From an uncultured Pelagibacteraceae bacterium (GTDB taxonomy: Bacteria; Pseudomonadota; Alphaproteobacteria; Pelagibacterales; AG-422-B15), in contig CACCND010000001.1 in assembly GCA_902547315.1 (NCBI GenBank), positions 1-64,000 on the forward strand: a stretch of DNA of 64,000 bases. The letters are read 5' to 3'. A program made the position numbers and the translations under genes. Below are positions 57,772-64,000 of the stretch, in pieces. The notes under the pieces were generated by a model. That model was not told the DNA's origin. It was given only the letters and a program-made list of their open reading frames with translations, and did no database searches. The stretch's first letter is position 1. Every line of letters starts with the position of its first letter.

Positions 57772-60173
57772 GAAAACCCCATAGCTTTAAGATGCTGTTT
57801 CACCTTATTTGAAAGCTCATCAGCTTGCTGCTGGATCTGAGGTAAAGTTGTATCATATCGCTCTGCCAGCTCCTTCAGCCGTCTGGTTAGACTTTGCAGC
57901 ACTGCTTGATTAGCCTCAGCAATCATCATCTCTAGAGTTGCCAGCCATTTATTATGAACCACAATCTCTTTAACTTCATCTTCTGTTAGGTTTCGATAAT
58001 GTTCTAGCACGGCCTTATCTAACGCTTCATCCTTGTCTTTCACTTGTTTTTTGAGTGCAGCAATCACTTTGTATTGATTTTCCCAATCATGCAAGACTGA
58101 CAGCTCATCAGCAAATTCAGTATTACCTTTAATCTCTTTGATGCGAGAGTTTACTTCTTTTTTATTCACCTTATCGAAATCAGCAAATACACCATCATCA
58201 CCTGACTGAACTTCAACCATTTCAGCAAGAGTTTCCTCAGCAGATTTAAGGTCAGCTTGTTTGGCATCTAATGTGGCTTGTTCATCAGCAAAGGCACAAG
58301 AAACAAGCAGCGGCTTCGGCAGGAAGTCACACGCCCAACCGACATCTTTTTCCTGTCCCTTCTTCTTCCCCTGCTTAATAATTTCAATCACACGGTAAGG
58401 CTCTGCTATCCAACCCTCTGCCGCTATTTGATAGAAATCATCTGATAGCACCTCTTCCCAATAGTTCATGATTAATTGGTAAATATCATAAGGGTCTATC
58501 AAGGGCTGGCTTTTGTAGTGTTCAAGTAATCCATCTGCCAGCAGATTAATTCTCTGCTTTGGCTTGATGCCAATCTGTAACGCCATTAGGTCATCAACCA
58601 CTTGAGCATGCCACGCCTGATAATGCGCAGCTGCCTGTGCTTCAAAGGCTTTGTAATCAGCATGACTTGAAATCGTATCGCTTATCGCATTCGTTGATAC
58701 ATTAAAGGATAAATATCCTTCTCGCTTTGGCGACAGCAGCTCCTTGCGAAGTTTGGTAAACTCTTGCCAATAGTCACTCAGCGCGTCGATATCTGCTTGC
58801 GGGATGCCGCCATTAAGGTGAGCATCAATATCCTGAATATCTTCAACCTTATTGCTAGTGATATAGCGCGGCAAATTAAGGTTGTGATCTTGTTCAAGAA
58901 TTTCAGCCATTGGCACAAAACGCGCATAGCCAGTGATATCATTGTCTTGCTGATACGCGTCCACTATGCGATGCACATCCATTTCACGCAAGCGGTTCTT
59001 TGGCCCATCTTTCATAAAGCCATCGCTTGCATTGATCATAAAAATTCCATCACGTGTGGCTGCCTCTGACTTATCCAACACAATGATACAGGCAGGAATA
59101 CCCGTTCCGTAAAACAGGTTAGCTGGTAGGCCTATAATTGCCTTTATATAGCCACGCTTTAAGATGTTTTTTCGGATTGTCTCTTCTGAATTTCCACGAA
59201 ACAGTACACCATGAGGTAAAATGACTGCAGCTTTACCATTCGATTTCAGCGAGCGGATGATATGCAGCATGTACGCATAGTCACCCTGTTTGTTTGGCGG
59301 TATACCATAATGTTGAAATCGCTCATGGACATCTTGGTCAGGTGTAAGTCCATTGCTCCAACGCTTGTCGCTAAATGGTGGGTTGGCAACCACATAATCA
59401 AATGTTTTAAGACTGCCATGTTCTATAAATTTTGGATCAGATAACGTATTGCCTTGCATGATTTGTGAGGTCGGATTGTCATGCAGAATCATATTCATCT
59501 GCGCCAAGGAAGCTGTGGCACTCTCTTGCTCTTGTCCATAAAGGGTAACATTACCAGTTGCCTCATCACTTACTTTCAACAACAAAGAGCCAGACCCGCA
59601 TGTAGGATCATAGACGGTCGTGCTGCTAGAGGTCTTATCCTGACTAATTCCAAGGACTAATGCCATGATGCGGCTAACTTCAGATGGAGTATAGAACTGT
59701 CCTTTGCTCTTACCACTCTCAGAGGCAAAGTGGCGCATTAAATATTCATACGCATCACCAAGAATGTCATCTCCATCTGCGCGGTTGTGGGAGAAATCCA
59801 ACTCTTTCTTTTCAAATACAGCAATTAGATTAGTCAATCTGTCCTGCATTTCTTTACCTGAACCAAGTTTCTGGCTGTCATTAAAATCAGGGAGGTTACC
59901 TAAATCATTGGCGTCTTGAAGGGGGCCCACAATGCGCTTATTAATTTGGTCTCCAATATCAGAGGTTCCTTTTAGTTTTACCAAATCAGCAAAACTTGCT
60001 CCCTCTGGTACAGTAATTTCAGCATAAGGCTGACCAGCATATTTATCGGAGACATATTTAATAAAGAGTAGGACAAGCACATAATCCTTATACGCAGCAG
60101 GTTCAATGCCTCCGCGCAGTTCATCACACGCTTTCCAAATAGATGAATATAGTTCTGATTTCTTAATTGCCAT
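57768..60173 (-). CDS. hsdM: Type I restriction-modification methyltransferase subunit M
   Basis: HsdM methylates adenine in the target and forms the core enzyme with HsdS. The 801-residue protein has the N-terminal helical domain (about 8-130), AdoMet-binding motif I DPTCGSGSLL (189-198) and the adenine motif NPPF (264-267). A long C-terminal extension follows (about 480-801), rich in Leu, Glu and Lys with coiled-coil character near 640-790. That length exceeds the roughly 520 of classical type IA HsdM but is known in other type I subtypes. It is the first gene of the operon, with an inverted repeat 27 bp upstream. Confidence 0.96.
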   Translation of the reverse strand: MAIKKSELYSSIWKACDELRGGIEPAAYKDYVLVLLFIKYVSDKYAGQPYAEITVPEGASFADLVKLKGTSDIGDQINKRIVGPLQDANDLGNLPDFNDSQKLGSGKEMQDRLTNLIAVFEKKELDFSHNRADGDDILGDAYEYLMRHFASESGKSKGQFYTPSEVSRIMALVLGISQDKTSSSTTVYDPTCGSGSLLLKVSDEATGNVTLYGQEQESATASLAQMNMILHDNPTSQIMQGNTLSDPKFIEHGSLKTFDYVVANPPFSDKRWSNGLTPDQDVHERFQHYGIPPNKQGDYAYMLHIIRSLKSNGKAAVILPHGVLFRGNSEETIRKNILKRGYIKAIIGLPANLFYGTGIPACIIVLDKSEAATRDGIFMINASDGFMKDGPKNRLREMDVHRIVDAYQQDNDITGYARFVPMAEILEQDHNLNLPRYITSNKVEDIQDIDAHLNGGIPQADIDALSDYWQEFTKLRKELLSPKREGYLSFNVSTNAISDTISSHADYKAFEAQAAAHYQAWHAQVVDDLMALQIGIKPKQRINLLADGLLEHYKSQPLIDPYDIYQLIMNYWEEVLSDDFYQIAAEGWIAEPYRVIEIIKQGKKKGQEKDVGWACDFLPKPLLVSCAFADEQATLDAKQADLKSAEETLAEMVEVQSGDDGVFADFDKVNKKEVNSRIKEIKGNTEFADELSVLHDWENQYKVIAALKKQVKDKDEALDKAVLEHYRNLTEDEVKEIVVHNKWLATLEMMIAEANQAVLQSLTRRLKELAERYDTTLPQIQQQADELSNKVKQHLKAMGFS

Positions 60174-60199
60174 TATCTATACTTTCTAACTTATTTGAT

Positions 60200-60220
60200 A
60201 TCGTATCAACTACGATCGTA
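60200..60220. promoter_or_regulatory. Inverted repeat upstream of hsdM
   Basis: ATCGTA and TACGAT are perfect inverted six-mers around TCAAC (60200-60216). They extend into a second palindrome TACGATCGTA (60211-60220). They sit 27-47 bases before the hsdM ATG, a likely operator position. The rest of the 389 bp gap 60174-60562 has AT-rich DNA, direct repeat 3 and the promoter of the next gene, with no coding sequence I can support. The regulator is unknown. Confidence 0.5.
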
Positions 60221-60450
60221 AAAAATACTCCTCAACTGTTACTCAACTTTTTATAAGCACACTGTAAACTAAAACCTAAATGTATATCAATTCACCATGT
60301 AAACTTTTGGAATTAATTACAGGCAATTTGCCCCATAATGTATAGGCGAATATGGTATCTATATGTATTTAAATAGTTTTATATGGTAGACAAATACAGA
60401 CATGATCTCTAATTTTTCGCAGTTTTGTGTAATGTTGAGAGGAAAACTCG

Positions 60451-60526
60451 GTGTCTACCAATTCCACCATATCCGCGATTAATAGAAAATGCAAAATAGA
60501 CTATTTTTTAGATGATTACAGTAAAA
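60451..60526 (-). repeat. Direct repeat 3: short tRNA-Leu 5' copy at the outer island end
   Basis: Bases 60451-60506 are identical to 47786-47841 and 60451-60526 to 50753-50828. The copy holds tRNA-Leu nt 1-26 and 50 bp of flank. The right side continues into the D-2-hydroxyacid dehydrogenase promoter and is likely the original chromosomal flank of tRNA-Leu. Confidence 0.88.
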
Positions 60527-60539
60527 TATTTAAATTTGA

Positions 60540-60548
60540 TGCTATAGT
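60540..60548 (+). promoter_or_regulatory. Extended -10 promoter of the D-2-hydroxyacid dehydrogenase gene
   Basis: TGC-TATAGT is an extended -10 element ending 14 bases before the ATG at 60563. It would give a leader of about eight bases, too short for a Shine-Dalgarno site, and none is seen. It lies 13 bp outside direct repeat 3, so island insertion did not destroy it. Confidence 0.4.
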
Positions 60549-60562
60549 TTTGACCATTAATT

Positions 60563-61504
60563 ATGAGAAAAAATATTGTATTTTTAGATAGGTCCACTTT
60601 TCCATCTAATATTTTATTTCCAAAACTTGATTTTGATCACAAATGGAAAAACCATAATTTTACGAAGGTAGAAGAAGTCAAAAAAAGAATTGAGAAAGCA
60701 CATATAATTGTTACCAACAAAATTGAACTGAATAGAAATAATTTATCTGGTGCAAAAAATTTAGAACTAATTGCGATAACTGCAACGGGAACAAACATAA
60801 TAGACTTAGAGTACTGCAGAAAATATAACATCTCCATATGCAATCTAAGAGACTACGCTTCTATTTCGGTTGCTGAACACGTTTTAACTCTCATGCTTGC
60901 GCTTTCTAAAAATATTAAAGGTCTTGAGAAAGATATAGGCAGGAGACTTTGGCAAAAAAGAAAAGTATTTTCATTACTTAGCAGAGATATAAATTACCTA
61001 CATGGTAAAACATTGGGTATCATTGGAAAAGGTTCAATCGGTATGAAAGTTGGCAGAATGGCTAAAGCATTTGGAATGAATATTAATTATTTTTCAGTAA
61101 GAAATTATAAAAAAACTCAATTCTTAAAATTCTTATCATCTCTTGACTATTTATCTATTCATTGTCCCTTGAATGAGAAAACAAAAGACCTCATAACAAT
61201 TAAAGAATTAAAAATAATGGAAAAAAATATGATCTTAATTAATACTGCTAGGGGTGGTATAGTTAATGAAAATGATCTAGCAAAAGCATTAAAACAAAAA
61301 ATCATTGCAGGAGCTGGAATTGATGTCACAACTAGTGAACCTCCAAAAAAATCTCATGCTTATTATAGCATATTAAATGAAGCAAATTTCATTTGGACAC
61401 CCCATACTGCATGGGCATCAAATGAAACCTTGCAAGAAGCAATCAATCAATTAATAAAAAATATAAATTCTTTTTATAAAGGTAGAAAAAGAAATATCGT
61501 TTAA
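60563..61504 (+). CDS. D-2-hydroxyacid dehydrogenase (NAD-dependent)
   Basis: This 313-residue protein reduces a 2-keto acid, or oxidises a D-2-hydroxy acid, with NAD(P). The substrate domain (about 1-95 and 285-313) surrounds a Rossmann domain with GKGSIG (155-160). The catalytic triad fits R230 (INTARGG), E259 (DVTTSEPP) and H281 (TPHTAW). It is closest to glycerate/hydroxypyruvate reductase-type enzymes, but the substrate is not proved. It is the first chromosomal gene outside the island and ends convergently with a DUF2256 gene, sharing two bases. Confidence 0.92.
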   Translation: MRKNIVFLDRSTFPSNILFPKLDFDHKWKNHNFTKVEEVKKRIEKAHIIVTNKIELNRNNLSGAKNLELIAITATGTNIIDLEYCRKYNISICNLRDYASISVAEHVLTLMLALSKNIKGLEKDIGRRLWQKRKVFSLLSRDINYLHGKTLGIIGKGSIGMKVGRMAKAFGMNINYFSVRNYKKTQFLKFLSSLDYLSIHCPLNEKTKDLITIKELKIMEKNMILINTARGGIVNENDLAKALKQKIIAGAGIDVTTSEPPKKSHAYYSILNEANFIWTPHTAWASNETLQEAINQLIKNINSFYKGRKRNIV

Positions 61505-61635
61505 GCCTTTTTTATTCCGGCGCACTTTTTTGAACAGTATATTACTCTGTCCCAGTTCAATCTCCATTTTTTTCTCCAGTTGAAAGGGCGATTACAAACT
61601 GGGCATATTTTAGATGGCAAGTTTTCTTTTTTCAT
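61501..61635 (-). CDS. DUF2256 zinc-ribbon micro-protein
   Basis: This 44-residue gene is easily missed. The product has CPVC near residue 11 and CSKKC near residue 34, a four-cysteine zinc ribbon, with a conserved tryptophan-rich centre (RPFNWRKKWRLNWDR). This pattern is DUF2256. No function is established; the family often occurs near photolyase/cryptochrome-like genes, none of which is in the window. Its TAA stop overlaps the TAA of the convergent dehydrogenase gene. Confidence 0.85.
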   Translation of the reverse strand: MKKENLPSKICPVCNRPFNWRKKWRLNWDRVIYCSKKCAGIKKA

Positions 61636-61654
61636 GATCTAATTATTAAATAAT

Positions 61655-61873
61655 ATGAAATTGTTTCAAGTCCATACAGGTTTTTATGATCCTAATATTT
61701 CAGATGGCTTTTACGAAGGACATACTAATATCTTTGTCTGCGCAAGAGATGAAAAAGAAGCTCGAGAAAAAGTGAAAGAAAAAGAAGAATATAAGAAATT
61801 TAAGATGCACATCGATGGTGTTCAAGAAATGGATACAGTAGAAGGATATAAAATCAAATTAGTTAAGTCTTAG
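61655..61873 (+). CDS. DUF1543 domain protein
   Basis: This 72-residue protein is almost entirely a DUF1543 domain. It starts with MKLFQVHTGFYD, has FYEGHTNIFVCARDEKEAREK in the middle and ends in a basic strand. The family has no known function. It starts 19 bp from the divergent DUF2256 start, so the two share a very short promoter space. Its stop overlaps the convergent esterase stop by 4 bp. Confidence 0.8.
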   Translation: MKLFQVHTGFYDPNISDGFYEGHTNIFVCARDEKEAREKVKEKEEYKKFKMHIDGVQEMDTVEGYKIKLVKS

Positions 61874-63702
61874 TTTTTACATTTTCCATTCATAAAATTA
61901 TTATAAATTTCTATAATTTGATCATTACTTAATGTTGTTCTCGTTCTAACAACTCCATGTCCACTTCTTTCAAATAAGCTGTCGATTACATAACATTTTT
62001 TTTCGTTAGAAATGTTTTCTGACTCAAGTCCCTGCAGTATCGATGACTCCGATAATTCTGCATTGTACATGACAATTCCTTTATCATTTGTAGTGTCTAG
62101 GACAAGAAATCTCTCTTCATTCATATTAGAATTCCATTCTAGCCATTTATTATTCATTTCATAAGGATTAATGTTTGGATCATTATCATAAGCAAAATTT
62201 ACCCAATATTTACCCATTTGGTTTGCTAATTGTAAGTCAGTATCCATTTTTTCAGGATCATATAGTAACTGTGCAATTGAAGTTTTATTTTCTTCGGTCA
62301 AACTTTTAGTTTTAAATAAAAATCCCAACTCCATTGCATGCCCTGCGCCGATTAGGAAAGACCAATCACCCGGTTCTTCATCCCAGTCAAAACGATAAGC
62401 GAATACAGGTGAAGTATTTTGAAGTGAGGAAAATCTTGAAGGAAGATGAGTTGCCCCTAAAATAGTCGACTCAGTCATATACTTTGAATAAATATCATAA
62501 TATTGAGAGTCTTTAGGCTTAATATAAAAATTAAATCTAGAATCTAGCCATGATAAAAAACCTAACGGTCTATTTATGAAATATTCGTCAAATACCATAA
62601 ATAACTTTTCTTCATCGCGAGTACTTCCAAAGATAATCGGTTTATCATGCATTTTTTTTAACTCAAATGATTTATATAGTCCCTCTTTTGGTATAACGTT
62701 TCCATCTGGTAAAATGTTTGGAACATCAACAAGGTTATTTTGATCTACAGATCTTCTATAAAAATTAAGGATTTCATCTACTGATAATGAATATAGGAAA
62801 TCTTTTTTTGCAAGTTGGTCTTCTAGTTTCTTATTCTTGATTGTCGCTAAAGCTTTTAAAAGCGTATTTGACCCAACCTCGTAATCATTCTCAGCTGTGA
62901 TAAGTTCATCTGATACCAAATATCCACTTTGAGAAATTGCTTTAGTAAATAATCTTTCACTTAATGGAGAGATCATTAGAGAATTAATGTTTCTTGCCCC
63001 TGCTGACTCACCGAATATAGTAATGTTTTTTTCATCTCCCCCAAAATAGCTGATATTTTTATTAACCCACTCTAATGACTTAATTATGTCTAAAGTTCCA
63101 TAATTTCCTGATGCGTCGAGAGCGTTGTCAGCATTAATATTAATAGCTGAATTATAAAACCAGCCAAATGGACCTAGTCTATAGTTGATTGTCACAAGTA
63201 TAATTTCATGATCAAGTGCAAAATCTCCATCAGTATAAATCACATCGGCCCCATACCCAGACACATTTGATCCACCATGGATCCATACCATAACAGGTAA
63301 TTTAGTCTCAGAATTTTTTGCTTTTTCAGATACGAAAATATTTAAATACAGACAGTCTTCACTTCCGATAATTTCGCCCACGGTAAAACCCTCTTCAATT
63401 GAGTCAATGGTTCCAGCTAACTGCGGACATCGATTAGGTCTTTCTACTGCTAGTCTTGTTTCCTCGTATTCATTTACATCTCTTGGCGCTTTCCATCTTA
63501 GCTCACCAACGGGTGGTTGTGCATAGGGTATTCCAAAATAGGCGTATAATTTATTATTATTTGTTTCCTCTAGAATAGTTCCAGTAAAAAGAGTGTCGGG
63601 TGTTTGTATATTTGTGCTGTCAGAGGGCTTATAATCGAAAGCCATCACGCTGCTGAATTGCAATAAATAAGCTAAAATAAGTAAAATGTATTTATTTCTC
63701 AT
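61870..63702 (-). CDS. Secreted type-B carboxylesterase/lipase
   Basis: The protein is an alpha/beta-hydrolase of the carboxylesterase type B family with a signal peptide. I chose the ATG at 63702, so the protein opens MRNKYILLILAY and is cleaved near SSVMA. An ATG at 63726 adds eight residues ahead of the signal. The nucleophile elbow GESAGA holds the Ser (about residue 233), the oxyanion motif is WIHGGSNVSG near residue 140, and SEDCLYLNI near 114 is typical. The catalytic acid and His (GAGHAMELGF) follow. It overlaps the nnrD stop by 11 bp. Confidence 0.88.
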   Translation of the reverse strand: MRNKYILLILAYLLQFSSVMAFDYKPSDSTNIQTPDTLFTGTILEETNNNKLYAYFGIPYAQPPVGELRWKAPRDVNEYEETRLAVERPNRCPQLAGTIDSIEEGFTVGEIIGSEDCLYLNIFVSEKAKNSETKLPVMVWIHGGSNVSGYGADVIYTDGDFALDHEIILVTINYRLGPFGWFYNSAININADNALDASGNYGTLDIIKSLEWVNKNISYFGGDEKNITIFGESAGARNINSLMISPLSERLFTKAISQSGYLVSDELITAENDYEVGSNTLLKALATIKNKKLEDQLAKKDFLYSLSVDEILNFYRRSVDQNNLVDVPNILPDGNVIPKEGLYKSFELKKMHDKPIIFGSTRDEEKLFMVFDEYFINRPLGFLSWLDSRFNFYIKPKDSQYYDIYSKYMTESTILGATHLPSRFSSLQNTSPVFAYRFDWDEEPGDWSFLIGAGHAMELGFLFKTKSLTEENKTSIAQLLYDPEKMDTDLQLANQMGKYWVNFAYDNDPNINPYEMNNKWLEWNSNMNEERFLVLDTTNDKGIVMYNAELSESSILQGLESENISNEKKCYVIDSLFERSGHGVVRTRTTLSNDQIIEIYNNFMNGKCKN

Positions 63703-64000
63703 ATTTTGTAAGTTCTTTAATAACATACGGAATTTTATCTACAAGATCTTCCGCAATAAGCCCTGGTCCAATTAATTCGCCTAATCTTGAGTGTATCCAT
63801 GCTCCAGCACAAGCTGCATCAAAGGCATTCATCTTGTTATCACCAACAAGTGAAGCGATGATTCCAGCAAGAACATCACCTGATCCTGCGGTTGCTAGAT
63901 ATGGAGCTTCGCTTGTATTTATTACAACATTACCTTCTGGGTCAGCAATAACTGTATCAGCACCTTTAAGTAAAACAATACTGCCTGCTAATTTGGCTGC
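63692..64000 (-). CDS. nnrD: ADP-dependent NAD(P)H-hydrate dehydratase, C-terminal part
   Basis: The gene runs off the window. The 102 residues seen are the C-terminus of the ribokinase-like NAD(P)H-hydrate dehydratase that repairs hydrated NAD(P)H. The catalytic/anion-hole motif AGSGDVLAGIIASL is at about residues 38-51 of the visible part, with LLKGADTVIADPEG before it. In many bacteria it is fused to the epimerase domain NnrE; that half would lie outside. It is the gene upstream of the esterase. Confidence 0.88.
   Translation of the reverse strand, partial: AAKLAGSIVLLKGADTVIADPEGNVVINTSEAPYLATAGSGDVLAGIIASLVGDNKMNAFDAACAGAWIHSRLGELIGPGLIAEDLVDKIPYVIKELTKYEK

Larger units (their letters stand above)
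50829..60450. mobile_element. Integrated segment B (type I restriction island) between repeats 2 and 3
   Basis: This 9.6 kb segment is bounded by 76-bp identical direct repeats. All six genes are on the minus strand: hsdM, hsdS, hsdR, a YgjP-like metalloprotease, a membrane-anchored protein and a GIY-YIG-like protein. Base composition shifts inside it: sample lines give 29 of 60 G+C at 58321-58380 and 24 of 60 at 56161-56220 but 16 of 60 at 51481-51540, so the restriction block looks newer than the two left-hand genes. No integrase is recognisable. Confidence 0.75.

Overview
The window is a stretch of a low-GC Gram-negative chromosome whose gene order is that of an alphaproteobacterium. Diagnostic blocks are rpsB-tsf-pyrH-frr-uppS-cdsA-dxr-bamA-skp-lpxD-fabZ-lpxA, the 14-gene nuoA-N operon followed by birA-coaX-rnj-mce-DUF1467-proS-lolCD-dnaE, and tig-clpP-clpX-lon-hupB-tRNA-Val-tRNA-Asp. 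The very AT-rich core, short intergenic gaps and many 1-11 bp gene overlaps suggest a streamlined, probably marine, lineage; that placement is an inference and no species can be named.

Layout. Positions 1-35174 are core genes, all on the minus strand: lipid A and fatty acid enzymes, outer-membrane assembly (Skp, BamA), isoprenoid and phospholipid precursors, translation factors, DnaE, lipoprotein export, ProRS, RNase J, CoaX, BirA and complete respiratory complex I. The envelope block lacks rseP from its usual place between dxr and bamA, and NuoG carries an insert of about 150 residues. Positions 35175-41008 are an accessory stretch between nuoA and tRNA-Asp: a plus-strand run (SMP-30 lactonase-like, GST-like, flavodoxin-fold quinone reductase, two-helix membrane protein, BtuF-like binding protein), then a membrane protein and a ceramidase-like secreted hydrolase on the minus strand. 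A decayed tRNA 3' end lies between those last two. Positions 41009-47811 return to core: tRNA-Asp, tRNA-Val, hupB, lon (with a sigma32-like promoter), clpX, clpP, tig and tRNA-Leu(UAG).

Positions 47842-60450 are two islands in tandem at tRNA-Leu. The 5' half of the tRNA plus 30 bp of its upstream DNA is repeated at 47763-47841, 50730-50828 and 60451-60526. Segment A (2.9 kb) carries a trypsin-like protease lipoprotein, two small membrane proteins, TGTCAAT repeats near both ends and two palindromes. Segment B (9.6 kb) carries a complete type I restriction-modification operon (hsdM-hsdS-hsdR) with a YgjP-like metalloprotease, plus a GIY-YIG-like protein and a membrane-anchored protein of unknown function. 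Neither segment has a recognisable integrase.

Positions 60527-64000 are chromosome again: a D-2-hydroxyacid dehydrogenase, a 44-residue DUF2256 zinc-ribbon gene, a DUF1543 gene, a type-B carboxylesterase and the C-terminus of an NAD(P)H-hydrate dehydratase cut by the window edge.

The best candidates for something new are the pair of integrase-less islands that use the 5' side of a tRNA gene, the segment A protease cassette with its own repeat and palindrome set, and the NuoG insert.
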